A stretch of 64,000 bases of DNA from positions 1-64,000 of the forward strand of contig NZ_RXFT01000019.1 in NCBI RefSeq assembly GCF_003952165.1, written 5' to 3'. Below the pieces are notes generated by a model. It had not been told where the DNA came from and made no database searches. It saw only the letters and a list, made by a program, of their open reading frames with translations. The translations under genes were made by a program, and so were the position numbers. This document shows positions 1-8,505 of the stretch, piece after piece (within the stretch, counting starts at the first letter, position 1; every line of letters starts with the position of its first letter). This DNA comes from Variovorax guangxiensis (GTDB taxonomy: Bacteria; Pseudomonadota; Gammaproteobacteria; Burkholderiales; Burkholderiaceae_C).

Positions 1-255
1 CGCGAGATGAAGCGCACCGGCAAGGTGGTGGTCATCGGCTACGACTCGGGCAAGCAGCAGAAGAACGCCATCATGGACGGCAGCATGGCCGGGGCCATCA
101 CGCAGAACCCGGTGGGCATGGGCTACAAGACCGTCGAGATGGCGGTGAAGGCCGTCAAGGGCGAGAAGCTGCCGAAGATCGTGGACACGGGCTTCTACTG
201 GTACGACAAGACCAACATCGCCGATCCGAAGATCGCCGCTGTGCTGTACGACTGA
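1..255 (+). CDS. Sugar ABC transporter periplasmic binding protein, C-terminal part
   Basis: The reading frame is open from the window edge, so the N-terminus is missing. The visible 85 residues resemble the C-terminal lobe of ribose/rhamnose-type periplasmic binding proteins (Peripla_BP_4 class): a strand ending in VVIGYDSG, then a helix with Q-K-N-A-I, and a segment GAITQNPVGMGY that is typical of this family. The protein would capture a sugar in the periplasm for an ABC importer. Only 22 bases separate it from the L-fuconate dehydratase gene, so L-fucose or a related 6-deoxy sugar is the likely ligand by context. The ligand cannot be read from this fragment. Confidence 0.8.
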   Translation, partial: REMKRTGKVVVIGYDSGKQQKNAIMDGSMAGAITQNPVGMGYKTVEMAVKAVKGEKLPKIVDTGFYWYDKTNIADPKIAAVLYD

Positions 256-277
256 TCCGCTGGCGAAGAAGGAACCC

Positions 278-1555
278 ATGACCATCGTCCGCTCCATGCG
301 CGTGCTCGACGTGCGCTTTCCCACTTCGCAGCATCTGGACGGCTCGGATGCGATGAACCCCGATCCGGACTACTCGGCGGCGTACGTCGTGCTCGAGACC
401 GATCAGCCGGGGCTGGAGGGCCATGGGCTCACCTTCACCATCGGGCGCGGCAACGAGATCTGCTGCGCGGCCATCGAGGCGATGCGGCACCTGGTTGTGG
501 GGCTGGACCTTGCATGGGTGGCCGAGGACATGGGGCGCTTCTGGCGGCACGTGACCTCCGACAGCCAGCTGCGCTGGATCGGCCCCGACAAGGGCGCGAT
601 CCATCTTGCTACGGGGGCGATCGTCAACGCGATGTGGGACCTGTGGGCCAAGGCCGAGGGCAAGCCCGTGTGGCAACTGGTAGCCGACATGTCGCCCGAA
701 GAGCTGGTGCGCTGCATCGACTTCCGTTACATCACCGACTGCATTGCGCCCGACGAAGCGCTCGCGCTGCTGCGGGAGGCATCGAAGGGCAAGGAAGAAC
801 GCATCGCCACGCTCAAGGCCGAGGGCTACCCTTGCTACACCACTTCGGCGGGCTGGCTGGGCTATTCCGACGAGAAGCTGCGACGCCTTGCGCAGGAAGC
901 GATAGACGCAGGTTTCAGCCACATCAAGCTCAAGGTGGGGCGCGACCTGCAGGACGACATCCGCCGCCTGAAGGTGGCGCGCGAGGTGCTCGGGCCCGAC
1001 AGGCATTTGATGATCGACGCCAACCAAGTGTGGGAAGTGGGGCAGGCCATCGACTGGGTGCGGCAGCTCGCGTTCGCGAAGCCGTGGTTCATCGAGGAGC
1101 CCACCAGCCCCGACGACGTGGAAGGCCACCGCAGGATCCGCGAAGGCATCTCGCCGGTGAAGGTGGCCACGGGCGAGATGTGCCAGAACCGCATCATGTT
1201 CAAACAGTTCATCATGCGCGGCGGCATCGACGTGGTGCAGATCGACGCCTGCCGGCTGGGGGGCGTGAACGAGATCCTGGCGGTGATGCTGATGGCCGCG
1301 AAGTACAGGTTGCCCGTGTGTCCGCACGCGGGCGGCGTGGGGCTGTGCGAGTACGTGCAGCACCTGTCGATGATCGACTACCTCTGCATCTCGGGCACGC
1401 GCGAGGGCCGGGTGGCCGAGTATGTCGACCATCTGCACGAACATTTCGTGGAGCCCTGCGAGGTTCGCAACGCGGCCTACATGCCGCCGAAGGGCGCGGG
1501 CTTCTCAATCACGATGAAGCCCGAATCGCTCGAGCGTTATCGCTTTCACGGGTAG
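278..1555 (+). CDS. fucD: L-fuconate dehydratase (enolase superfamily)
   Basis: A 425-residue cytoplasmic enzyme expected to dehydrate L-fuconate to 2-keto-3-deoxy-L-fuconate, a step of non-phosphorylative L-fucose breakdown. The length and N-terminus (a DVRFPTS segment, then GSDAMNPDPDYSAAYV) fit the FucD family. The enolase-superfamily catalytic parts are present: KLKVG (about residue 217) with the base lysine, the metal ligands in MIDANQ (about 246) and FIEEPT (about 272), GEM (about 298), and CPHAGG near 349 with the catalytic histidine. The start has a GAAGGAA ribosome site. It lies between the sugar-binding protein and an SDR enzyme in one operon. Confidence 0.93.
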   Translation: MTIVRSMRVLDVRFPTSQHLDGSDAMNPDPDYSAAYVVLETDQPGLEGHGLTFTIGRGNEICCAAIEAMRHLVVGLDLAWVAEDMGRFWRHVTSDSQLRWIGPDKGAIHLATGAIVNAMWDLWAKAEGKPVWQLVADMSPEELVRCIDFRYITDCIAPDEALALLREASKGKEERIATLKAEGYPCYTTSAGWLGYSDEKLRRLAQEAIDAGFSHIKLKVGRDLQDDIRRLKVAREVLGPDRHLMIDANQVWEVGQAIDWVRQLAFAKPWFIEEPTSPDDVEGHRRIREGISPVKVATGEMCQNRIMFKQFIMRGGIDVVQIDACRLGGVNEILAVMLMAAKYRLPVCPHAGGVGLCEYVQHLSMIDYLCISGTREGRVAEYVDHLHEHFVEPCEVRNAAYMPPKGAGFSITMKPESLERYRFHG

Positions 1556-1590
1556 ATCGAAGAAGAGAAAAGGAAAGGCATCGCGCAGTC

Positions 1591-2367
1591 ATGGATCTGA
1601 ATTTGAAAGACAAGGTGGTGCTAGTCACCGGTGGTGGCAGCGGCATCGGCGCGGCCATCTCGCTCACGCTCGCGCGCGAAGGGGCGGTACCAGTGATCTG
1701 TGGGAAGAATCCGCTGGATGCGGCGTTCGAGGAAGAACTGCACTGGCTGCAGCCGCGGGCTCGGTTTCAGCAGTTCGAACTGATGGAGGAGGCGGCTTGC
1801 GGCAAGGCCATCGCAAGCACTGTCGCTGAGTTAGGGCGCATCGACGGGTTAGTCAACAACGCGGGCGTGAACGACAGCGTGGGGCTCGAAGCGGGGCGTG
1901 AGGCGTTCATTGCGTCGCTGGACCGGAATCTCATTCACTACTACGTGATGGCTCATTTCTGCCTGCCGCATTTGAAGGCGAGCCGCGGGGCCGTCGTGAA
2001 CATCTCGTCGAAGACTGCGCTGACGGGACAGGGCCATACCAGCGGCTATACCGCTGCCAAGGGCGCGCAGTTGTCGCTGACGCGGGAATGGGCGGCTTCG
2101 TTACTGGAGGACGGTGTGCGCGTCAACGCGGTGATTCCCTCCGAGGTGATGACGCCGCTATACCAACGCTGGATCTCAGCCTTCGACGAGCCCGACCGCA
2201 AGCTCGCCGCCATTACCGGCAAGATACCCTTGGAACGGCGGATGACGACACCGCAGGAGATTGCGAACACCGTGGTGTTCCTGCTTTCCGAGCGGGCCTC
2301 GCACACGACGGGGCAGTGGGTGTTCGTAGACGGCGGGTATACGCATCTGGATCGGGCGTTGACTTGA
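1591..2367 (+). CDS. SDR oxidoreductase, probable L-fucose dehydrogenase
   Basis: A 258-residue short-chain dehydrogenase. The cofactor motif TGGGSGIG (about residues 13-20), NNAG, the catalytic Ser in NISSKTA and the YTAAK active-site pair (Y and K) are all present. The N-terminus MDLNLKDKVVLVTGG and the GYTHLDRALT end match the L-fucose dehydrogenase group of Burkholderiales, which oxidises L-fucose to the lactone with NAD(P)+. The start was chosen at the ATG after the fucD stop (gap of 35 bases); the frame stays open further upstream but only as a shadow of fucD. The next genes expected in the pathway (lactonase, aldolase or hydrolase) are not seen. An IS element begins 245 bases downstream. 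Confidence 0.88.
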   Translation: MDLNLKDKVVLVTGGGSGIGAAISLTLAREGAVPVICGKNPLDAAFEEELHWLQPRARFQQFELMEEAACGKAIASTVAELGRIDGLVNNAGVNDSVGLEAGREAFIASLDRNLIHYYVMAHFCLPHLKASRGAVVNISSKTALTGQGHTSGYTAAKGAQLSLTREWAASLLEDGVRVNAVIPSEVMTPLYQRWISAFDEPDRKLAAITGKIPLERRMTTPQEIANTVVFLLSERASHTTGQWVFVDGGYTHLDRALT

Positions 2368-2612
2368 TTTCTTGTTTTTTCATCGCCCGGAGATCAAGCG
2401 ACCAGGCAATGCTGATAGCCCTCCAGTTACGCGCGCTGAACTTCTGCGCACCGGTGCAGCCCCAAGACCCATCAGCCGGCCACTTGCATGGACCCGCAAG
2501 CCTGTCGCGGAAGGGGCCCCCCACGGCTCTCAGTAGCCGAGTAGCGCCTCTCGCTAAAGGCGGTCTCGCACGCACTTGGCCGCACACGCAGCTCCAGTAT
2601 TAGGGGTAAGGG

Positions 2613-2666
2613 TGTTGATTTCCATGGAATCCTGACCCACGGGGGCTGCGGACGAAAACTTGGACT
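2613..2666 (+). repeat. Left terminal inverted repeat of the IS3 element
   Basis: These 54 bases are the reverse complement, with about 10 mismatches, of 4225-4278. They begin TGTTGATTTCC and include TGACCCAC and the AAAACTTGGACT inner end. The transposase ribosome site (AGGAGGT) begins three bases inside the repeat's inner end. Confidence 0.9.
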
Positions 2667-2681
2667 ACCAGGAGGTAGTTC

Positions 2682-4220
2682 GTGTATTCCTACGAAGATC
2701 GGATTCGAGCCGTTGAGCTCTACATCAAGCTTGGCAAACGCGTCAGACCCACCATCCGCCAGCTGGGTTATCCAACAAAGAATTCTCTGAAAGGCTGGTA
2801 CAGCGAATACCAGCAGAAGCTCGACTTGCCAGCGGGCTATGCGGGCCGGAGACCCAAGTTCTCGCAGGAACAAAAAGCGGCAGCTATCGAGCACTACCTC
2901 ACTCACGACCGCTGCATTGCGGCCACCATGAGGGCATTGGGCTACCCCGGCAGGGGGACGCTAACTGCCTGGATTCGCGAGGCCCTTCCTGAGGCCAGAA
3001 GGGCTGTCGTCGGCAGTACGGGGCGACGAAGATATTCCGGGGAGCTGATGCAAGCGGGAGTCATGGAGCTTTGCACGCGTGAGGCAAGTGCGCAAGCTGT
3101 GGCCGACAAGTTCGGTGTGTGCCGGCCAACACTGTACAACTGGAAGAATCAACTTCTGGGACGTGAGGCACCCGCATCCATGAAACGCACCAATCAATCT
3201 CCGTCCTCGCAAGAGCGCGACGAGCTCGAGCGCCAGGTCGAGGCGCTGCGCCGCGAAGTCAGGCAACTTCGCCTTGAGCAGGACCTCTTGAACAAGGCCA
3301 ATGAACTGTTAAAAAAAGGCCTGGGCGTCGACCTGCAGCTCCTGTCCAACCGGGAGAAGACACTGCTGATTGACGCCCTCAGGGAGCACTATGGTCTGCC
3401 AGAGCTCCTTGCACAGTTGGATCTTGCGCGTAGTTCGTACTTCTACCATCGAGCCCGTGCAGCGGTGGGCGACAAGTACCTGAAGGTACGGCAATCCATC
3501 ATCGACATCTTTGAGGCGAACCACCGCTGCTATGGCTACCGCAGGCTGCAAGCTTCGCTCACCAGGCAGGACGTCACGATCTCCGAGAAGGTCGTGCAGC
3601 GGTTGATGAAGCAGGAAAGCCTGGTTGTTCCAAAGCCCAGGAAGCGCAGATATGCGTCATACCTTGGCGAGATCAGTCCAGCACCTGAAAACCTCATCAA
3701 CCGCGACTTCCAGGCCGCGGTCCCCAACGCGAAATGGCTCACGGACATCACGGAGTTCCAGATCCCGGCTGGCAAGGTGTACCTCTCGCCGATCATCGAC
3801 TGCTTCGACGGAATGGTCGTCAGTTGGACCATTGGGACCAGTCCGGACGCCGAGTTGGTCAACACCATGTTGGATGCAGCCATTGAGACTGTGGCCGAAA
3901 CGACTGACCGGCCCGTGGTCCACTCCGATCGGGGCGGCCACTACCGCTGGCCAGGTTGGCTATCAAGGATGAACGACGCGAACCTCACACGCTCGATGTC
4001 TCGCAAAGCGTGCTCACCTGATAACGCCGCTTGCGAAGGCTTCTTCGGGCGGCTGAAGAACGAGCTGTTCTATCCTCGGGATTGGAAGAACGCCACCATT
4101 GAGCAATTCATCGCGGCGGTCGACTCGTACATCCGCTGGTACAACGAGAAGCGGATCAAGATCTCCCTTGGCTCTCTCAGCCCTATCGAATACCGGGTGA
4201 GCCTTGGACTTGCGGCATAG
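2682..4220 (+). CDS. IS3-family transposase, single uninterrupted ORF
   Basis: A 512-residue transposase starting at GTG with a strong AGGAGG site. Three helix-turn-helix-like segments occupy about residues 1-170 (the third around AQAVADKFGVCRPTLYNWK), followed by a leucine-zipper-like coiled coil near 185-215. The rve integrase core then carries the DDE triad: Asp in WLTDITEF, Asp in VVHSDRGGHY and Glu in ACEGFFGRLK. Most IS3 elements split this into orfA and orfB joined by a programmed frameshift. Here both parts are in one frame, with a run of seven A followed by GG at about 3310 at the usual junction. No truncation is seen. Confidence 0.93.
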   Translation: MYSYEDRIRAVELYIKLGKRVRPTIRQLGYPTKNSLKGWYSEYQQKLDLPAGYAGRRPKFSQEQKAAAIEHYLTHDRCIAATMRALGYPGRGTLTAWIREALPEARRAVVGSTGRRRYSGELMQAGVMELCTREASAQAVADKFGVCRPTLYNWKNQLLGREAPASMKRTNQSPSSQERDELERQVEALRREVRQLRLEQDLLNKANELLKKGLGVDLQLLSNREKTLLIDALREHYGLPELLAQLDLARSSYFYHRARAAVGDKYLKVRQSIIDIFEANHRCYGYRRLQASLTRQDVTISEKVVQRLMKQESLVVPKPRKRRYASYLGEISPAPENLINRDFQAAVPNAKWLTDITEFQIPAGKVYLSPIIDCFDGMVVSWTIGTSPDAELVNTMLDAAIETVAETTDRPVVHSDRGGHYRWPGWLSRMNDANLTRSMSRKACSPDNAACEGFFGRLKNELFYPRDWKNATIEQFIAAVDSYIRWYNEKRIKISLGSLSPIEYRVSLGLAA

Positions 4221-4224
4221 AAAC

Positions 4225-4278
4225 AGTCCAAGTTTTTATCCGCACCCCCAGTGGGTCACTTCTGGATGGAAATCAACA
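4225..4278 (-). repeat. Right terminal inverted repeat of the IS3 element
   Basis: Begins five bases after the transposase stop with AGTCCAAGTTTTT and ends ...GGAAATCAACA, mirroring the left repeat. About 44 of 54 positions pair with 2613-2666. Confidence 0.9.
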
Positions 4279-4284
4279 GTGCAC

Positions 4285-4315
4285 AGCGCTGCCAGCGCTG
4301 CCAGCGCTGCCAGCG
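4285..4315. repeat. 9-bp tandem repeat, about 3.4 copies
   Basis: The unit AGCGCTGCC is repeated exactly at 4285, 4294 and 4303, with a partial fourth copy at 4312. It starts seven bases after the IS right end. No coding role is apparent. Confidence 0.85.
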
Positions 4316-4572
4316 CAGCAAGCACTCTGCTTTCCGTCGCGACTGCACTCGCTGCTGCGGTTTCCCGCGCAACAGCGCTTTTTTCTGCATCTCCCACTCC
4401 TCATCCCCCGGGTGTTGTTGTTTCTCTTTAAAGGGAGCCCTCCAACTGTTGAACTCTCCGTCCCAACAGTAGGTAAAAGACATAGTGCGCGGGAGATGTG
4501 ACAAAAACATTACAAACCAGGTCCGAACTGCTGAAGTGATCAGTGAAGCAAAAGCATGCCGAGAAGGATCCG

Positions 4573-4600
4573 GGAAATCACGAATCCAAGCGTGATTTCC
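4573..4600. repeat. Perfect 10-bp inverted repeat (stem-loop)
   Basis: GGAAATCACG (4573-4582) and CGTGATTTCC (4591-4600) are perfect complements around an 8-base loop, followed by ATTTGG. It could form a transcription-terminating or protein-binding stem-loop. There is no long T run, so a terminator role is uncertain. Confidence 0.6.
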
Positions 4601-4868
4601 ATTTGGCGGTAGCAAACTTGAGTCCGTCCGCGTTTTTCGACACCGCCTACAGCCGGTGGGACGCAGGGAGCTCGCTAGATGGCGCGCAATCCGTGGCTCC
4701 AGTGTCTTCCGACTGCGACCTGGACGTCTCCCGTACGACTGCGCGCGAGGATGGGGATGCTACGTTTCCCCGTATCCCGACTGTCTGAGGTGTTAGGAAT
4801 GTTCGAGCCCAGCGGCGGCGAAATTGCAGGCCAGACCCGCGACAATAGGGCAGAAAATCCTCGAAAGG

Positions 4869-5090
4869 TTAGCCCGACGCTTGCCCCACCTCGCAGGCAA
4901 ACCATCGAAAGATGTTGGTCCGGCTTCGTCCTCCATCGCCAAGCCGTACAAACAGAAATCCCTGCTCCGCTTGGCCCAATGCGTCGACGGGAATGCCGGC
5001 GGCCCGCAGGGCATCGACCTCTGCGCCAGCGGCAATGTCGGACGGCAGCTTCAATGTGATGGTCGCGTTGTGTATCGTCCGCTTGGGCAT
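4869..5090 (-). CDS. Small hypothetical protein
   Basis: A possible 73-residue protein beginning MPKRTIHNATITLKLPSDI. The start is an ATG about a dozen bases after a GGTGAAAG sequence. The first 50 residues have a plausible composition with a predicted beta strand and two amphipathic helices. After about residue 52 the sequence (GRSRTNIFRWFACE) looks less natural and could follow a frameshift, so the true end may differ. It lies alone between the IS flank and a small secreted-protein gene on the other strand. No family is recognised. Confidence 0.4.
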   Translation of the reverse strand: MPKRTIHNATITLKLPSDIAAGAEVDALRAAGIPVDALGQAEQGFLFVRLGDGGRSRTNIFRWFACEVGQASG

Positions 5091-5350
5091 TACTGTGCTT
5101 TCACCATGCTTGATGTCCGTGCAGTGGACTCCAAGATGGGATGTTTTCAGAATCCCGCATTCATAGGAGGTCGCCAAATTGCTGCTCGGTCAACCTCATG
5201 CGGAACGCGGCCCCTCATCCCATGAACAAGGGATTGGCACCGAGCTTTCTTTTGGTGAGCCTATCCGCGAGCGGAGACCTCTGCGCGAAAACCAAATGCC
5301 AATGCACAGTCTTGCTGCACACCACGGCATTTCCACCACGAGGAAACATC

Positions 5351-5566
5351 ATGAAGAAGGCCATCCTGTTTGGAGTTTTGTGCATTGCTGTGTTTGCCTC
5401 GCCGCTGGCTATTGCCAAGGGCGGTGGAGGGGGGCGCATCGCGTATGGAGGGGGGCATCACTCCGCGAGCCACGGAGGCTCCTATTCCGGCGGGCAAGGC
5501 AGCTCGCATCGCGGTGGAACCTACCGGAACAGCAGGACCGGCAACCAATACGGGACCCACAAGTAG
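5351..5566 (+). CDS. Small secreted Gly/Ser/His-rich protein
   Basis: A 71-residue protein with a clear Sec signal peptide: MKK, a hydrophobic core around ILFGVLCIAVFA, and a cleavage-type site after AIA (about residue 22). The mature part of about 48 residues is low-complexity, made of GGG, HHS, SHGGSYSGG and a final RNSRTGNQYGTHK. A GAGGAAAC ribosome site precedes the ATG. Similar short exported proteins of unknown role occur in Burkholderiales. The His and Gly content would allow metal or surface binding, but nothing here proves it. No operon partner is evident. Confidence 0.75.
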   Translation: MKKAILFGVLCIAVFASPLAIAKGGGGGRIAYGGGHHSASHGGSYSGGQGSSHRGGTYRNSRTGNQYGTHK

Positions 5567-5768
5567 CCGTAGTCAGGAGCAGCGCGACGAATAGCCGCTC
5601 GCGAAAGATCAATCTGGAAAAGGCGCAATGCTGATGATGGATGCCTTGCCTCACTGAACTCGAAAGATCCATCAACCAAATGCGTCGCGGGGCGCGCGAA
5701 GTGAGACGCCGAGCGAAATTTCATTCACAACACAGCAAGAAATTGATTCGTGTCAGCATGGGTAGAGC

Positions 5769-6671
5769 ATGAGCAACGAGTCCCAGATCCAAGAAGCAGG
5801 CTTCGCGCCAGAACAGGTGCCAGACGAACCCGTCGCGAGCTTGCAGCGGGAAGTCCAACGCAAGCTCGGGCGCTGCATGATTCGGCTGCAGCAGTATGAG
5901 CGCCTGATCAAGGCGTTGGCGGTCGACTTCGAGATCGCGGGGCCGTCCGATGAACTTGAGCAAATCCGGCGCAAGCGTGGTGAAGCCGTGTCCAAGCTGA
6001 CGCTCGGGCAGTTGGTCAACGAACTCACGGGTACCTACTTGCAGCCACATCAGGCTGAAATGACACAGGCCGAATGGGATCCAGGTGACTCCAGCCGCAT
6101 CTGGTTTCGGATGCAAACACGCATGACGCTGGACCAGGCGGACTACGATCAGGTCGTCAATGGCCTGAAAGAATTGGTCGGGCTCCGCAATGAACTCGTA
6201 CACCATTTCATCGAGCGCTTTGACGTCTGGTCGATCCCTGGATGCCAGGACGCCGACGCATACCTGGAGACCAGCATGGTCAAGGTAGATGGTCACTATG
6301 CCCGATTGCGCCATTGGGCACTGTCGATGAATGAAGCGCGCCGAAGGATGGGGGCCTTCCTTGCGAGCCCGGCCGGCACCGACTTTCTGTTCGATGGAAT
6401 CCACCCGGATGGCTCCGTCGACTGGCCCAATAGCGGCATCGTGCGCAGCCTGCGTGCGACCGCTGCGGAGGTAGCAGTTGATGGCTGGGCCAGTCTCGAC
6501 CAGGTCATCGCAAAGATGAACCTCGATCATCCTGAGCAGACCCTCAAGCGCTACGGCTGCACGTCATGGCGCCACGTGCTGCACGAATCCAAGCAGTTCA
6601 AGGTCCGCCGCGAGCCAGGATCTGCCCAACACTTGGGCCGAACGGAGTTTCAGAGCTTTCCGACCCCTTGA
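5769..6671 (+). CDS. LOTUS (OST-HTH) domain protein with HEPN-like motif
   Basis: A 300-residue soluble protein. About residues 236-282 (GWASLDQVIAKMNL ... RYGCTSWRHVLHES ... FKVRRE) fit the OST-HTH/LOTUS winged-helix fold, which binds RNA in other proteins. The N-terminal 180 residues are predicted helical and contain LRNELVHHFIERFD. Its R140-x4-H145 spacing is that of the catalytic motif of HEPN RNases and toxins. The fold assignment for the N-terminal half is an inference from that motif and the helical content. No antitoxin-like partner gene is adjacent, and the gene stands alone between a small secreted protein and a LysR gene. The start ATG lacks a strong ribosome site. Confidence 0.75.
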   Translation: MSNESQIQEAGFAPEQVPDEPVASLQREVQRKLGRCMIRLQQYERLIKALAVDFEIAGPSDELEQIRRKRGEAVSKLTLGQLVNELTGTYLQPHQAEMTQAEWDPGDSSRIWFRMQTRMTLDQADYDQVVNGLKELVGLRNELVHHFIERFDVWSIPGCQDADAYLETSMVKVDGHYARLRHWALSMNEARRRMGAFLASPAGTDFLFDGIHPDGSVDWPNSGIVRSLRATAAEVAVDGWASLDQVIAKMNLDHPEQTLKRYGCTSWRHVLHESKQFKVRREPGSAQHLGRTEFQSFPTP

Positions 6672-6810
6672 AAAGCTGGTTGTGAACTCAGTATCAAGCA
6701 AGTCCTGCTGGTACCTCCGCCTTTCGTCTAGACGCAGAGAACGCTGATCCAAGCTCGCAATAGATCCGTGCGATTTAGTAAACGCACAGTGTTTGGAACG
6801 TTGCCGCGGT

Positions 6811-7743
6811 CTACACGGAGCCCACTCGCGCCTCTAATAGATCGACGAAAGCGCGTACTTTCGCGGGCCGGAAACGCGCCGCAGGGAACACCGCATGAAC
6901 GCCGCCTGACGGCAGCCCCCAGTGCGGCAAGACCCGGATGAGTTGGCCGCCGTCCAAATCTTTCGCGACGGCATAGTCCGGGAGCACCGACAACCCTGCG
7001 CCTTGAAGGACGGCCTCTCGGACAGCCAGTGTGGCATCCAGCGAAATCGCCGGCCGCACCACAACGCTCTGTCGCTCAAGTTCGTTGCGGGAGAAACTCC
7101 AGCGGGTGGGATCGCGCAGCGCGGTGTTTGCCACGAAGGGCAAAGCTTCAATGTCTCTCGGCTCCTTCAGTCGCGCCACCTGCCGATGCCACGAAGAGAC
7201 CGCCACCAGCAGTTGCCTGAACGCCCCGATCTGCCGCGCCTGCACATTCAGATCCGTCAGCCAGCCCACACGGATCGCCAGTTCCACCTGTCCCGACATC
7301 AGGTCGATCGACTGATCGCTCAATATCGCGTCCACCTTGCATTGCGGGTATCGTTGTGTGAACTCGGTGATGGCGGGGACAACGACGCTGATGCCGTAGT
7401 CCAGCGGCGCTGTCAGTCGAAGCGTGCCAGAAGGCTCTATTGCCACCTCGCCTAACTCGGCGAACGCACCCTCGGCCTCCTTGAGGATCAAGGCGCAGCG
7501 TCCATAGAAAGCTTTTCCGGCGTCCGTGGGCACGACCTTGCGGGTCGTTCGCGTCAGCAACGTCGTGCGGAACTCCCGCTCTAGCCGTGCCACCTGCTGG
7601 CTGACCACAGCCTTGGTGATACCCATTCGATCGGCGGCGGCCGTGAAACTGCCAGTCTCCACCACCGCCGCGAAGTACGCCATGCGCTTGAGATTCGCCA
7701 AATGGCTTGAGCCCGACTCACCTTGATTGTTTGCCATTGACAT
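6811..7743 (-). CDS. LysR-family transcriptional regulator
   Basis: A 310-residue LysR regulator. The N-terminal winged helix-turn-helix is clear (FAAVVETGSFTAAADRMGITKAVVSQQVARLE, in two parts around residues 23-56). It is followed by the periplasmic-binding-protein-like effector domain (GTLRLTAPLDYGISVVVPAI onward). The gene diverges from the DsbA-like gene with 79 bases between starts, the usual arrangement for control of a neighbour. Likely targets are the three-gene group at 7823-9809. The effector is unknown. The second Met, two codons in, is an alternative start. Confidence 0.9.
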   Translation of the reverse strand: MSMANNQGESGSSHLANLKRMAYFAAVVETGSFTAAADRMGITKAVVSQQVARLEREFRTTLLTRTTRKVVPTDAGKAFYGRCALILKEAEGAFAELGEVAIEPSGTLRLTAPLDYGISVVVPAITEFTQRYPQCKVDAILSDQSIDLMSGQVELAIRVGWLTDLNVQARQIGAFRQLLVAVSSWHRQVARLKEPRDIEALPFVANTALRDPTRWSFSRNELERQSVVVRPAISLDATLAVREAVLQGAGLSVLPDYAVAKDLDGGQLIRVLPHWGLPSGGVHAVFPAARFRPAKVRAFVDLLEARVGSV

Positions 7744-7822
7744 ACAGACTATCTATTTCATCTCCCTTTATCTGTCAATTCTTGATTCTTACCATCCCCA
7801 ATCAAACAAGCCCAACCCCTCA

Positions 7823-8461
7823 ATGCACAAAACCCTGTACTACGTGTTTGACCCGTTTTGCGGCTGGTGTTACGGTGCCGGCGATACGGTCGTGGCCCTC
7901 GCCGGCATGCCCGGCGTCGAGCTGCAGTTGCTGCCCAGCGGTCTTTTCGCCGGCGAGGGCGCACGTCCGATGGACGACGACTTCGCCGACTACGCGTGGA
8001 GCAACGACCAGCGCATCGAGCGGCTGACGAAGCAACGTTTCAGCGAACGCTATCGCAGCGAGGTTCTGGCCGACCGCCAACAGATGTTCGACAGCGGCCC
8101 GGCCACTGTGGCACTGACGGCTGTCGCACTGACGGAGCCGAGCCGTGAACTGAACGCGCTCAAGGCCATCCAGCAGGCTCGCTATGTTGACGGGCAAGAC
8201 ATCACGCGACGAAACACACTGGTCGCCGTGCTGCAGACGCGTGGTCTTGAGCGGGCGGCCGCACGTCTGACCCATCCCGATGCTGAGTTGCTCGCGGCCA
8301 ACCGTGCCCGCATGGACAAGGCTCATGCCCTCTTGAAGCAGTTTGGCGCGCGCGGCGTACCCACCTTCGTCTTGGAGAAGCACGGGCAACGCGAACTGCT
8401 GCATTCCAGCGATGTTTTCTCCAACCCACAGGCCTTTGTCGACCAAGTGGCAGCGGCCTGA
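7823..8461 (+). CDS. DsbA-family (FrnE-like) thioredoxin-fold protein
   Basis: A 212-residue protein without signal peptide. FDPFCGWCYG at residues 10-18 gives a CxxC redox pair (Cys13, Cys16) at the end of the first strand. A helical insertion follows, and a cis-Pro segment GVPTF (about residue 185) completes the thioredoxin fold. This matches cytosolic DsbA/FrnE-like oxidoreductases, which handle disulfides or act as glutathione-type isomerases. The ATG at 7823 was chosen because upstream codons encode an unrelated hydrophobic stretch overlapping the promoter region. It leads a short operon with the MBL-fold and NTF2-like genes and is probably controlled by the divergent LysR. Confidence 0.85.
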   Translation: MHKTLYYVFDPFCGWCYGAGDTVVALAGMPGVELQLLPSGLFAGEGARPMDDDFADYAWSNDQRIERLTKQRFSERYRSEVLADRQQMFDSGPATVALTAVALTEPSRELNALKAIQQARYVDGQDITRRNTLVAVLQTRGLERAAARLTHPDAELLAANRARMDKAHALLKQFGARGVPTFVLEKHGQRELLHSSDVFSNPQAFVDQVAAA

Positions 8462-8505
8462 ATCCTCCGTTTTCCTCACGTCAGTTTTTCCACACAAGGA
8501 CCATC

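Larger units (their letters stand above)
2613..4278 (+). mobile_element. Complete IS3-family insertion sequence (1666 bp)
   Basis: One transposase gene is bounded by imperfect terminal inverted repeats of 54 bp (2613-2666 and 4225-4278), which agree at about 44 of 54 positions. The outer 12 bases (TGTTGATTTCCA and its near complement) begin with TG and end with CA, as usual in IS3 elements. No clear target-site duplication is visible: the left flank ends AAGGG and the right flank begins GTGCA. The element sits just downstream of the fucose operon and may have entered or replaced its downstream part. The transposase is intact, so the copy may still be active. Confidence 0.9.
4279..4868. other. 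Gene-poor flank of the IS element
   Basis: About 590 bases without a convincing gene. It begins with a short 9-bp tandem repeat (4285-4315) and contains a strong 10-bp-arm hairpin (4573-4600). Short open frames exist on both strands, but their predicted proteins are rich in Arg/Ser/Cys and look like chance translations. Confidence 0.6.

Noticed and set aside
514..1590. Long frame overlapping fucD upstream of the SDR start
   Set aside because: It is a frame shadow of fucD, very rich in Arg and Ala; the SDR family N-terminus is at the ATG at 1591.
4256..4615. Minus-strand open frame over the IS right end and tandem repeat
   Set aside because: Its repeated WQR segments come from the 9-bp repeat and the frame crosses the IS boundary, so it is chance coding.
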